Source: Alistipes sp.
Lineage (GTDB): Bacteria; Bacteroidota; Bacteroidia; Bacteroidales; Rikenellaceae
NCBI GenBank assembly: GCA_017416915.1
Contig: JAFQAN010000028.1
Location: 24,130 to 88,129, forward strand
Reading direction: 5' to 3'
DNA length: 64,000 nucleotides
Of the stretch, positions 1 through 8,589 are shown in pieces; within the stretch, counting starts at the first letter, position 1, and every line of letters starts with the position of its first letter. A program made the translations under genes and the position numbers. Under the pieces are notes generated by a model. That model had not been told where the DNA came from. It saw only the letters and a program-made list of their open reading frames with translations, and ran no database searches.

Positions 1-233
1 TCGCGTCTTTGCCGTAGCCTATCTATTGCCAAGTTGCGTGTCATACGACAGATGTAGGCGCGAGGGTAGCTACGTGAGAGTACCTCGTCGCGAGTCCTCC
101 ATACCCGCTCATATACATCCTGAGCCACATCCTCCGCCTCGGAGCGGTCTGCCAGCAGGTTTAGTGCTAAGCGATAGACCGTATCCTTGACCTCGGTTAT
201 CAGCTCAATATATCTATCTGTCGTTGTACTCAC
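1..233 (-). CDS. ECF-family RNA polymerase sigma factor, N-terminal part
   Basis: This is the first 77 codons of a sigma-70 factor that reads leftwards out of the window, so the C-terminal promoter-binding region 4 is not seen. Region 2 is clear: SEAEDVAQDVYERVW lies at residues 31-45 (core RNA polymerase binding) and RAYICRMTRNLAIDRL at about 58-73 (region 2.4, -10 recognition). The family directs RNA polymerase to a small regulon and in Bacteroidetes is usually held by a membrane anti-sigma factor, which would lie beyond the edge. The start is taken as GTG at 233 because no ATG precedes the conserved part in frame. The start is uncertain; the family call is firm. Confidence 0.85.
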   Translation of the reverse strand, partial: MSTTTDRYIELITEVKDTVYRLALNLLADRSEAEDVAQDVYERVWRTRDEVLSRSYPRAYICRMTRNLAIDRLRQRR

Positions 234-308
234 AATGGCTGTTTTATTAGCTGTTTGCCTATATAACGAATAACGACCGCGAAATGTAACACGCGGCCGT
301 CATCTTTT

Positions 309-617
309 TTACTTTTTCTTATCAAAGAGCTTTCCTTCGGGGCGGGCGGGAAACCATCCTCGTTCCACTCGCTTGCGCTGCTCGAATAGCTCGCCAATGC
401 CCCATAGCGACGATGCCGCCCATACGGCAAGCAGTGTCGAGAGGAAGAGGTCGGCAACAAGCACCGAGCATACGCCCGTGATAATGCCGCTCAGAAGAAA
501 CAGCCACCATATCTTCACGCCGAAGTAGTACTCGCCCTTGATGACGATAGGGTGGAAGATGCCGATGATAAGAAAGGTCGCAATGCCTATAATAACGCCT
601 GTAAAATGTAGCTCCAT
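309..617 (-). CDS. DUF4491 family small membrane protein
   Basis: A 102-residue, very hydrophobic protein with three or four predicted membrane segments (about residues 5-22, 36-57, 60-78) and a basic tail rich in Lys and Arg (RKRVERGW, KLFDKKK). Sequence and length match the DUF4491 family, inner-membrane proteins of unknown function in Bacteroidetes and Firmicutes. It lies between the sigma factor and a porin gene, with about 75 bp to the former and 100 bp to the latter. No functional residue can be named. Confidence 0.75.
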   Translation of the reverse strand: MELHFTGVIIGIATFLIIGIFHPIVIKGEYYFGVKIWWLFLLSGIITGVCSVLVADLFLSTLLAVWAASSLWGIGELFEQRKRVERGWFPARPEGKLFDKKK

Positions 618-717
618 ACTATTAATATATTTGTGTTGGCAAATGTATGTAAAAAATGGTAATCGACAAACGGGTGCCGACTACCATTTATATTAGTTTT
701 AATGCTATTTACGTGCG

Positions 718-2046
718 TTAGAAGTTATACTGCGCCATAAGGCTTATGCGGTTGGCGGTGTTGGTCTTGCCGCTCATATTCTCGCGTGAGCCACGGAGAT
801 ACTCCAATGCGAGTGTGAAGTTAGGCGTAACGTTGCAGAAGAGGTTGGCAAACATATATTGTCCGCGGCGGTACTGCTCGTCCGAGAGGTAGCCGTTCTG
901 CTTTTCGAGGTTTACCACCGAGTAGCCACCTGCCATCCACAGCATATTGGGGATGAAGTTAATCTGTGCGGCAGCCTGCCAGCCCCACATCGGCATTGTC
1001 TGCATCTTCTCAGGGTTTTCGGGGTTGTACGCAAAGTCGTATGGCGAGCCTGTAAGGTCCTGAATATATGGGGTTATGCCCTTGCCATATACACCATTCA
1101 TATATATATCGACCCAGCGCGTGATGTCGATATGTCCGCTAAGCTGCACACCCCAGCCAAACTGTGTTGTATTCTTGCCAAGACGGTTGTTGTGGAGGTA
1201 CATATCGCGAACGACAGCCGATGCGCGCAGGTGGCTTGTGCGGTTAGCACCCCAGGCGTATTGGAAGTAGGCGATACCGTCGGGTACACGCTGCGAAATG
1301 GGCGAGAAGAACTCACCGTAGGTGCCATTGACATTGGGCATCTCGGCGGCGATACCGAAGGTGAGGTGGTCGCGGGCAAAGTCCACCTCGTAACGTATCA
1401 TCTCGTTAAACTCGAAGTTATAGGCATTAGGACCCTCGAAATCAACGGTTTGTGGCGCTGCCATAAGGTCGCAGAAGGTGGTTACATCACGACCGATTGT
1501 GAAGCCGCCAACCTTGACGTATGCCGAGCGCAGACGTGGAATGTAGCTGAACTGCTCGCCGCCACGGAAGTCCATATCGGTATAGACCATAACGCGACCC
1601 AGCAGGCGGCTGTTGATTATCGCCTTTAAGAATACGCGAGAGGTCGAGGCATCCATCATAACACGCTGGCGATTAGCATAGTTGGTACTCATCGGAATAT
1701 CGTACGTCACGAAGTCGATGTTGTTTACCGACCCCATAAAGTCGTAGCTCGTGCGTAGATTTACCATACCGCCGAGAGCCAACGAAAAGCGATTATTCTT
1801 CGTGGCAAAGATAAATTGGGGGTTGTGCGACTGCTGGAAGCCATCGCGCGAGGTGGTGATGTAGTCCTCGATAATGTTTACACGCACCTGCTCGGGGTCG
1901 TACTCCGCAAGCGCATCGCCCGATGCAATCATATAGATTGTTGGCGTGTACTCTTCGACCTCACAGCAGGTTGTCTGTGCCGACGCGGTAGCAATGCCAC
2001 ATAGAGACATCACTGCCGATAAAATTAAGTGTCTGTTTGTTTTCAT
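718..2046 (-). CDS. DcaP-like outer-membrane porin
   Basis: A 442-residue exported protein. A signal peptide ends near residue 24 (ATASAQ). The rest alternates short amphipathic strands, aromatic girdles and loops, and ends in MAQYNF, a terminal Phe typical of beta-barrels inserted by BamA. The RFSLALGGMVNLRTSYDF segment near residue 88 and the later DFRGGEQFSYIPRLRSAYV resemble DcaP-type trimeric porins. Its likely role is passive uptake of small, possibly anionic solutes through the outer membrane; the substrate cannot be read from the sequence. It is a single-gene unit with about 380 bp upstream. A generic phosphate-selective porin O/P-like barrel is the main alternative. Confidence 0.7.
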   Translation of the reverse strand: MKTNRHLILSAVMSLCGIATASAQTTCCEVEEYTPTIYMIASGDALAEYDPEQVRVNIIEDYITTSRDGFQQSHNPQFIFATKNNRFSLALGGMVNLRTSYDFMGSVNNIDFVTYDIPMSTNYANRQRVMMDASTSRVFLKAIINSRLLGRVMVYTDMDFRGGEQFSYIPRLRSAYVKVGGFTIGRDVTTFCDLMAAPQTVDFEGPNAYNFEFNEMIRYEVDFARDHLTFGIAAEMPNVNGTYGEFFSPISQRVPDGIAYFQYAWGANRTSHLRASAVVRDMYLHNNRLGKNTTQFGWGVQLSGHIDITRWVDIYMNGVYGKGITPYIQDLTGSPYDFAYNPENPEKMQTMPMWGWQAAAQINFIPNMLWMAGGYSVVNLEKQNGYLSDEQYRRGQYMFANLFCNVTPNFTLALEYLRGSRENMSGKTNTANRISLMAQYNF

Positions 2047-2427
2047 AATAATTAGGTTTTAGATTGTACCTTTCATTTGTTTTTCGTCGTCAGCAAAACG
2101 CAAGTAATATGCCAAAAGCGGAAAAAGGGTGGGTTGTTGTGTGTTGTGAGGGTGGCTACGAAGCTCAATATTTGACATTTGTAAAGAGGAGGTAGTGTGA
2201 GCTGCGATAGAGCGAAAACGACCAATACAGCGCACGTGAAATAGAGCCACATATCGGGCTTAATGACAGGGTAGTAGGAGATGTTGTCTAATTGTGTTAG
2301 GAGGTTTACTAATAGCTTAAAACGTCCAATATGTCGAGCTGTTTGCGCTCATCTGAAATGGGCAAAAAGTAACGCCTGCTAATTGATTGTTTAGCAGACG
2401 TTACATATTGTTTAACTTAACTAATTT
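2047..2427. other. intergenic stretch without a gene
   Basis: These 380 bases lie between the porin start and the ABC-F stop. The only structure seen is the terminator hairpin close to 2369-2404. No open frame here has a recognisable sequence, and the porin promoter could not be identified with confidence. Confidence 0.6.
2363..2404 (-). terminator. terminator of the ABC-F gene
   Basis: Bases 2369-2382 pair with 2391-2404 (14 bp, one mismatch, 8-nt loop). On the minus strand the stem is followed by a T-run. It sits about 24 bp after the ABC-F stop codon. Confidence 0.75.
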
Positions 2428-4302
2428 CTACTCGCTAAGTTCTAACCAGCGAAGCTCCTTTTCATCTATAATTGTAATCAACTCCTCGATGCGTTTTGAA
2501 CACTCAGTAAGACGCTCGAACGAGAGGTCGCCCGATGATAACTCGCTCTCCAATGCGCTGCGCTCCTCGCCCAATGTGGCTAACTCTCTCTCGATTTGCT
2601 CCAATTCGCGCTGCTCCTTGAACGACAGCCTACGTTTTGAGCTATCGTGGCTGCGCTGTGCCTGCTGCTTGGGTGCCGAAGAGGTGGCGGTGCGGCTGTT
2701 TTTGGTGCGTTCCTCCTCCTTTTCGCGCATATATTCGCGATATTCGCTATACTGCCCTACAAAGTCCTTGACAACGCCGTCGCCCTCGAAGATGAAGAGG
2801 TGGTCGGCGGTCTTATCTAAGAAGTAGCGGTCGTGAGAGACGATGAGTAACGAGCCTTTGAACTCTTGCAGATACTCCTCCAATACGTTCAGTGTCATAA
2901 TGTCGAGGTCGTTGGTAGGCTCGTCGAGGATGAGCATATTGGGGTTGCGCATAAGCACCGTGAGCAGGTATAGGCGACGCTGCTCGCCACCGCTGAGTAT
3001 GTCGATACGCTTATTAAAGGTCTCGTGGGGGAAGAGAAAGCGGTTAAGGTAGGTTGTAGCAGATATGGTGTGTCCGTCCGCCGCCTTGACAACGTCGGCA
3101 ATCTCCTGTACGCACTCTAAGACGGTCTGCCCCGAGCGGAAGCTGATGCCGCGCTGCGTGTAGTAGCCTATGCGTAGTGTCTCGCCACGTTCAACGATGC
3201 CGCTATCAGGCTCTAAATCGCCTGACATAAGGTTAAGAAACGTACTCTTACCCACGCCATTACGTCCTACGATGCCTATGCGCTCGCCACGTGTAAACTT
3301 ATACGAGAAGTCGCTGAGCATAGTGCGACCATCGAAGCTTAGGTTTACATTTGTACAGTCGATAATCTTGCGTCCCAAACGCGATGTGGCAACATCTATC
3401 TCGACGCTATCGTTGCGTAGGCTAACTGCCGCACGCTCTTTGAGGTCGTAAAAGGCGTTGATGCGGTAGCGAGCCTTGCCTGTGCGCGCTTGTGGGGTGC
3501 TACGTATCCACTCCAACTCGCGTCGTAGCAGGTTGCGCGACTTGTCGATGTCTGCCTGCATATTGGCGTATCGCTCCTCGCGCTTCTCTAAGTACTGTGT
3601 GTAGTTGCCTCGGTAGGCATATAGCTTGCCGCGGTCAATCTCCATAATGGTATTGCATACGCGGTCTAAGAAGTAGCGGTCGTGGGTAACCATAAGCAGT
3701 GTGCAGCGTGAGCGTTGCAGGTAGCTCTCCAACTGTTCGATGACGTCAATGTCGAGGTGGTTGGTCGGCTCGTCCATAATCAAAAACTCCGCATTTTGGA
3801 GCATCATACAGGCTATTGCCACACGCTTTGCCTCGCCTCCTGATAGCTCGCGCATAGGTTGATTTAGACGCTCTATCTTCAACATTGTCAGCGTCTGGCG
3901 TATCTTCTGCTCCAACGACCAGCCGTCGATAAGGTCCATACCCGCCATTGCTCGCTCGATGCGTCTTGCATTGCCACTCTCTACCGCCGCCTCGTACTCG
4001 CGTATCTCGGGCGAAAGGCTGCCCATACGCTCATACACCTCGTCAAAGACGGTGTTGTCGGGGTTGAACGTGGTGGTCTGGTCGAGAAAGGCTACGCGGA
4101 TGTCCTTCATAAACTTAACCTCGCCGCCACGGTCGGAGTGTTCGACGCCAGCAAGTATCTTCAATAGCGACGACTTTCCCGTGCCATTGGGGGCTACAAG
4201 GGCTATCTTGTCGCCCTCGTTGATGTTGAAGCTAATGTTGCTAAATAGGGTGCGGTCGCCGTATGACTTGGATATGTTTTCTACTTGTAGGTAACTTGCC
4301 AT
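2428..4302 (-). CDS. ABC-F family ATPase (Uup/EttA-like)
   Basis: A 624-residue soluble protein with two fused ABC domains and no membrane segments. Domain one has Walker A APNGTGKSS (about 39-47), signature LSGGEAKR and Walker B FLIMDEPTNHLD. Domain two has GRNGVGKST, LSGGEQRR and LILDEPTNDLD. The linker between them is basic and helical, as in ribosome-binding ABC-F proteins. The last hundred residues form a charged coiled coil (EQRELEQIERELATL), a feature of the Uup type. The family acts on stalled or idle ribosomes, or in tolerance of abnormal DNA structures. It ends the leftward gene run and is followed by a good terminator. Resistance-type function is not indicated. Confidence 0.9.
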   Translation of the reverse strand: MASYLQVENISKSYGDRTLFSNISFNINEGDKIALVAPNGTGKSSLLKILAGVEHSDRGGEVKFMKDIRVAFLDQTTTFNPDNTVFDEVYERMGSLSPEIREYEAAVESGNARRIERAMAGMDLIDGWSLEQKIRQTLTMLKIERLNQPMRELSGGEAKRVAIACMMLQNAEFLIMDEPTNHLDIDVIEQLESYLQRSRCTLLMVTHDRYFLDRVCNTIMEIDRGKLYAYRGNYTQYLEKREERYANMQADIDKSRNLLRRELEWIRSTPQARTGKARYRINAFYDLKERAAVSLRNDSVEIDVATSRLGRKIIDCTNVNLSFDGRTMLSDFSYKFTRGERIGIVGRNGVGKSTFLNLMSGDLEPDSGIVERGETLRIGYYTQRGISFRSGQTVLECVQEIADVVKAADGHTISATTYLNRFLFPHETFNKRIDILSGGEQRRLYLLTVLMRNPNMLILDEPTNDLDIMTLNVLEEYLQEFKGSLLIVSHDRYFLDKTADHLFIFEGDGVVKDFVGQYSEYREYMREKEEERTKNSRTATSSAPKQQAQRSHDSSKRRLSFKEQRELEQIERELATLGEERSALESELSSGDLSFERLTECSKRIEELITIIDEKELRWLELSE

Positions 4303-4313
4303 AATTCAAATAA

Positions 4314-4832
4314 CTAATCGCGATTAGCTAAACTTAATTTAAGGTCGAAGGCGATGCGTTTGCCACTTGGGTAGTATATCGTCCCCGTAGGTTGAAAGCC
4401 GAGCTTGCGGAGCATCGAGAGCATACGTATATTACCTTCGTGGGTGTCGATACGAAAGCCGTAGATGGAGCGTTGCGTGGCAAGGTCCGTAGCATAGCGC
4501 ATCATCCTCTCTGCAAGCCCCTGACGGCGAGCCGTACGGCTTACACATAGGCGGTGGATGACGACATAGCTATTGGGCGTGTTCCACTGCTCATCGGCAA
4601 TTTGTCGATATGCAGGCTCTTCGGCAAAGAGTATCGCTGCATAGGCAATAGGTCTGTCGCTATCATCGACAGCTACATAGCCGTTACCCTCACAGATGTC
4701 GTTCAGGATGACATCTTGCGAGGGGTAGCCATCTTGCCACTGGTCGATACCCAACTCCGCCAAGGCGAGCTGAGCATCGCTGACGATGTGCATAATCGCA
4801 TCAATATCCTCACTACGTGCGCTACGTATCAT
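4314..4832 (-). CDS. GNAT-family N-acetyltransferase
   Basis: A 172-residue GCN5-related acetyltransferase. The acetyl-CoA-binding signature appears as RLCVSRTARRQGLAERMM (about 97-114, the R-x-x-G/A loop), followed by a segment ending MLRKLGFQPTGTIYYPSG that is typical of the C-terminal strand. The substrate is unknown; close relatives acetylate small amines or protein N-termini. Its ATG overlaps the stop of the upstream permease gene (ATGA at 4829-4832), so the two are translationally coupled. That says little about its role because the family is so broad. Confidence 0.85.
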   Translation of the reverse strand: MIRSARSEDIDAIMHIVSDAQLALAELGIDQWQDGYPSQDVILNDICEGNGYVAVDDSDRPIAYAAILFAEEPAYRQIADEQWNTPNSYVVIHRLCVSRTARRQGLAERMMRYATDLATQRSIYGFRIDTHEGNIRMLSMLRKLGFQPTGTIYYPSGKRIAFDLKLSLANRD

Positions 4833-6013
4833 CGTTTACGCGAGATTTGAGCCACCTTACGACGGATGATATAGATGTTGAAGAGCAGTACGATAGCTGT
4901 CAGTATAACCCCCGCAATAATGGTTGCAGTGAGCGACGTGGGTAGCTCATATCCGACCATATCCGACAGAAGACCCATATAGGTCTGCTGCACGAAACCA
5001 ACAGCGATAACACCTAAAATAAATATGGAGAGGTTGAGTACAAGTGCCATCATATTGTAGGGACGCGCCACCTGAGAGGGTGTGTAGCCAATAAGAACTA
5101 AGTTCTCCAACTTGTCGATGTTCTTTTGTAGCAGTAGGTAGATGCTGAGCGTGAAGATTATTATCGACAAGAGGCTGAACAGCACGCCGATACCAACGAT
5201 TATCGCAACGCATACTTGAAGCAGGAATAGAGCTTTGTTACTCTCCGCGGGCTTATCCTCGGCCACGTAACCCTTCTGCTCCAAGTAGGCGAGAACGGCG
5301 GGGTCAGAGGGGTTTTCCACCTCGACAATAAGACGCGAGGTCTCCTGCTCGGCGTAGGGTGCAAAGCGCTCGTTTGCCCAGAGCATAAAGCTCTCGGGAA
5401 CGAGGATGGTGTTGAGCCTGTCGGAGAAGCCGACGATATATCCCGTAAAAGTCTCGTGGCGGAAGTTGCCCGAAAGCTCGATGGTAAGCTCCACGCCGCG
5501 GATAAGGCTCTCGGTAATCTGCGGTAAATCTTGCGTCTGGCTAAAACCGAAGTTGTAGAGATTTAGATAGTTGCGCGGGATGATGATGGGGATGTTGCGC
5601 TGTCCTGATGCGAAGTGCCACTCGTCGCTCTCGACATCAATAAAGCTATCGGGAACAGACTCGAAGAACATCATCGTAGATAGCTTGCGACCCTGAAACA
5701 TCAGGCTGCCATAAACCTCATACTGCGACGAGCAGAACTCTCCCATACTGAGCGTAAAGGGCTGTTGCTCAATGTCGGCAACCTCCTCACGTGTAAAGTT
5801 GGTTGAATTGACGCCTACCCTTTGAACGGGCTTCGTAATAATCATATACTCGTTGCCGATAAGCGACTTTTCGCCCGTAAGCAGTGGCTTAATGTCGGCG
5901 TAGAGCTGCACACCCGAGAGTATTACGACAATGCCTATAAGGTTGGCAATGAAGAATACCCCAAGCTCGAAGATGCTGATGTGCTTACGCAGAAGTTTCC
6001 AAATAAGTCTCAT
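4829..6013 (-). CDS. ABC transporter permease, FtsX/MacB-like fold
   Basis: A 394-residue inner-membrane protein. There is one membrane helix near residues 17-39, then a periplasmic domain of about 220 residues, then three helices clustered in the C-terminal 130 residues. This is the FtsX/MacB/LolC topology used for mechanotransmission rather than classical import. It starts inside the stop codon of the ATPase gene (4-bp overlap at 6010-6013), so the two form one transporter. Sequence similarity to named members is weak, and a role in lipoprotein handling, cell-wall hydrolase activation or peptide export cannot be decided. Confidence 0.7.
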   Translation of the reverse strand: MRLIWKLLRKHISIFELGVFFIANLIGIVVILSGVQLYADIKPLLTGEKSLIGNEYMIITKPVQRVGVNSTNFTREEVADIEQQPFTLSMGEFCSSQYEVYGSLMFQGRKLSTMMFFESVPDSFIDVESDEWHFASGQRNIPIIIPRNYLNLYNFGFSQTQDLPQITESLIRGVELTIELSGNFRHETFTGYIVGFSDRLNTILVPESFMLWANERFAPYAEQETSRLIVEVENPSDPAVLAYLEQKGYVAEDKPAESNKALFLLQVCVAIIVGIGVLFSLLSIIIFTLSIYLLLQKNIDKLENLVLIGYTPSQVARPYNMMALVLNLSIFILGVIAVGFVQQTYMGLLSDMVGYELPTSLTATIIAGVILTAIVLLFNIYIIRRKVAQISRKR

Positions 6014-6654
6014 AGGCGGAAGCGTTTATCGTAGTCAATGGTCATATGCTTGCCGATAGAGGTGGCAATAAGGGCTGCACCCTGGCGCTCGGTCTCTCGG
6101 AGGATAATATCGCGCATAACATCGCTATTGCGGTCGTCGAGGTGCGATATAGGCTCGTCTAAGAGTAGGAAGTCGATAGGCTGGCATAGGGCGCGAATAA
6201 GGGCTACACGCTGCTGCTGACCATACGACATACGGTCGATGCGTGAGTCCATCTTGTCGGCAATACCAAGCTCCTCAAACCACCCCTTAATCGTGGCGTG
6301 GCTCTGGAAGTGGGTGATGCGGTTTTTAATCTCGACATTTTCGAGCGCCGTAAGCTCGCCAAAGAGCCTTAAATCTTGAAAGAGGATGCTCAGTGAGGTC
6401 TGTCGTATCTCGCTCCAAGCGTTTGTGTCGAAGTTGCGGATGTCGCTCTGGTCGAAGAGTATCGAGCCGCGGTAGTCGCCACGCTGACCATAGAGGTAGC
6501 TACATAGCGACGACTTACCCGTACCCGACTCTGCCTCGATAAGGTAGCGACCGCCACGCTCAAAGCAGACCTCGGAGTGCCATATTTCAGAACGGAGATC
6601 CTCGCGCGAGGCAAAGATCTCCGGTACTGCATTGTTAAGTGTTATACGTTTCAC
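6010..6654 (-). CDS. ABC transporter ATP-binding protein
   Basis: A 214-residue nucleotide-binding subunit for the permease that follows it. Walker A is ESGTGKSS (about 42-49), the Q-loop is in SILFQDLRLFG, the signature is MSYGQQQR in place of LSGGQ, and Walker B is FLLLDEP with the D-loop SHLDD. The usual H-loop histidine is not at its place: the strand reads LIATSIGK. Size and FQDLRLFGELTALENV resemble the LolD/FtsE/MacB class. The start ATG is at 6654, 28 bp after the lipoprotein gene, suggesting one operon of lipoprotein, ATPase, permease and acetyltransferase. Confidence 0.85.
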   Translation of the reverse strand: MKRITLNNAVPEIFASREDLRSEIWHSEVCFERGGRYLIEAESGTGKSSLCSYLYGQRGDYRGSILFDQSDIRNFDTNAWSEIRQTSLSILFQDLRLFGELTALENVEIKNRITHFQSHATIKGWFEELGIADKMDSRIDRMSYGQQQRVALIRALCQPIDFLLLDEPISHLDDRNSDVMRDIILRETERQGAALIATSIGKHMTIDYDKRFRL

Positions 6655-6682
6655 GGCGTATAAGTTTAAGGTTTAGGGTGTT

Positions 6683-8410
6683 CTACCACGCAGGCTCAAT
6701 CATCACATCAGCCTCCTCGTCGTAGTAGTATTCGTCGTCGTACTCCTCGTACTCCTGCTCGGCGGTAGCTGCCTCGATGATGACGGGTAGGGCATCTACG
6801 GCGAAGTTTGTAATCTGTTTGAGGCTATTGGTCTGCTCCTCTTTTAGGGCGATGCGGAACTCGACGCTGCTTGTCGAGTTGGTCTTGATGCATACGTAGT
6901 CGAGCATATCCACGAAGTCGTTTACGATGCCGAAAGCCGTGTCGCCAATCTCGTATGCCAAAGTATTCCAAGCCGAGCGGATGTAGCTCTGCTCCATAAG
7001 ACCCTTAACGTCGATAAGCATATAGCCCAAGCTGCCCTCGGTCTCCTTTGCCCAGCGGGTGTTGGCTGCCGAGTTGGGCTTCTGCTCTGCGCGGGTGTTT
7101 AAGCCTGCATAGAGGAGGTTGTTCTGCTCGCCGAAGAAGATGGTGTTGTAGTTATCGACATCAAAAGCGTAGTTCTCGTCGTTGATGCGACGGATATAGC
7201 CCTGACCGAAGAGCTTGACGTTGTTGAATATGTAGCTATCCTTTACATCGACTAACGCAACAGCCTCTACGTATGGTGTTTGGTTAATAGAGTAACCCTC
7301 AATCTTCGTGAGTGCTGCGGTAACATCGCCGTTGATAGAGCCGACAGCGCCGCTTACAATCTCCTTGATTGTTCTAAACTCGTTACGCTCGATGCCATTC
7401 TGTGCTGCGAACTCGTCGGTAAATACCGTGTCGAGGACCTTTACGAGCTTGTCGCCGATGATGCCCACATTGGCAACTGCGACGGTGTTGTAGGGTAGGT
7501 AGTTAAGGTGAGCGTTGGTAACGGTCGTTGCGGCAACATCCTCGGCCTTGAAGCCGTCGGTGGTAATGTCGAGGGCTACGTTGCCATCGTTGAACGTAAG
7601 ACCCATAGTAACAGATGCGTTAGGACCTACACTCTTGCGAAGCTCCTCGAACTGAGCCAATTGAGCCTCCATCAAAGCAATCTGGTTGGCATACCACTCG
7701 TCGCCGCGGAAGTAAGAGGCATCCTCGCGCAAAGACTCTAAGTTGCTCTTAATATTTACCTCGATGATGTCGAATAGGGCGTTGGCGTCAAGCCACAACG
7801 CAACATCTCTCTTGTCGAAGTATGCGAAGTTGGGGTCGGCAGCAGCGAAGGCGTCGGTAAGCATCTCCTTGCCGCTACGTAGGGCGCTGGCAGCCAAGAT
7901 GAAGCGCTTGGCATTGAAGCCAATAGCCACCTCCTTGTCAAGCTCGTCGCTGACAATCAAATATTTATCGCCGCTCTTCTCAATCGAAATTTCGCTGCTA
8001 TACTTTGCCAAAAAGTCGAAGACGCGCTTAACCTTCTCGGCGTCGTTTACCTCGATAACGATAGCACCCTCGGCGGCATCATCACTGAACTTGTTGATAT
8101 AGCCATAGGCGGGCTTATCGAGCGAGAGACCTGTGTTTGCGGGGTCCATAATGATAGACTTTACAAAGGCGGCATCCTCGTCGTTCTCCAACTCGGCGGT
8201 GGCAAGCGTAGCAAGCATCTGGCGCTGCGATGAGTCCAAGTAAGAGATTAGGTCGCTCTTCTCAACTAACTGTTTAGCATCGACATAGGCGAATAGCTCT
8301 GCCTCGAAAGGCTTGGCGGGAGCTGCCTCCTTCGATTTCTTGCCGCCACAACCAATGGCGACAAGAGCGATTACCACAATGGCGGTAATGCGATAAAAAA
8401 GTTTATTCAT
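6683..8410 (-). CDS. DUF4836-like lipoprotein
   Basis: A 575-residue exported lipoprotein with lipobox AIGCGG (Cys21). The mature part begins with FEAELFAYVDAKQLVEKSDL, matching the start of DUF4836 proteins, which are large surface-exposed or periplasmic lipoproteins of Bacteroidetes with unknown role. The body has alternating strands and helices with no catalytic signature. The tail is strongly acidic and tyrosine-rich (residues 549-569), unlike the rest. It is the first gene of the leftward run that continues with the ABC ATPase and permease, so it may be the transporter's envelope partner. The DUF assignment is by resemblance only. Confidence 0.65.
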   Translation of the reverse strand: MNKLFYRITAIVVIALVAIGCGGKKSKEAAPAKPFEAELFAYVDAKQLVEKSDLISYLDSSQRQMLATLATAELENDEDAAFVKSIIMDPANTGLSLDKPAYGYINKFSDDAAEGAIVIEVNDAEKVKRVFDFLAKYSSEISIEKSGDKYLIVSDELDKEVAIGFNAKRFILAASALRSGKEMLTDAFAAADPNFAYFDKRDVALWLDANALFDIIEVNIKSNLESLREDASYFRGDEWYANQIALMEAQLAQFEELRKSVGPNASVTMGLTFNDGNVALDITTDGFKAEDVAATTVTNAHLNYLPYNTVAVANVGIIGDKLVKVLDTVFTDEFAAQNGIERNEFRTIKEIVSGAVGSINGDVTAALTKIEGYSINQTPYVEAVALVDVKDSYIFNNVKLFGQGYIRRINDENYAFDVDNYNTIFFGEQNNLLYAGLNTRAEQKPNSAANTRWAKETEGSLGYMLIDVKGLMEQSYIRSAWNTLAYEIGDTAFGIVNDFVDMLDYVCIKTNSTSSVEFRIALKEEQTNSLKQITNFAVDALPVIIEAATAEQEYEEYDDEYYYDEEADVMIEPAW

Positions 8411-8450
8411 AGCTCTATTTTTAATATTTTATTGCAGTCAAAATGACTTA

Positions 8451-8479
8451 CAAAGATAAGTATAATTTTTCAGAAACAA
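8451..8479 (-). promoter_or_regulatory. promoter of the lipoprotein/ABC run
   Basis: On the minus strand TATCTTTG (8458-8451) matches the Bacteroidetes -7 box TAnnTTTG, with TTG at 8479-8477 as -33 and an 18-bp spacer. The start codon at 8410 is about 40 bp downstream. Confidence 0.6.
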
Positions 8480-8542
8480 CAGCGAGCGTACAATTTTTTG
8501 GTAATAAGTATGAATACTTATTCCAATATCCAAAATTTTTCG

Positions 8543-8550
8543 TATATTTG
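8543..8550 (+). promoter_or_regulatory. -7 box upstream of the cysteate synthase gene
   Basis: TATATTTG fits the TAnnTTTG box and lies 39 bp before the ATG at 8590. No clear -33 TTTG was found at the right distance. Confidence 0.45.
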
Positions 8551-8589
8551 CGCGATTATATGTAAGGACGAAAATAATCAAACTTAGAT

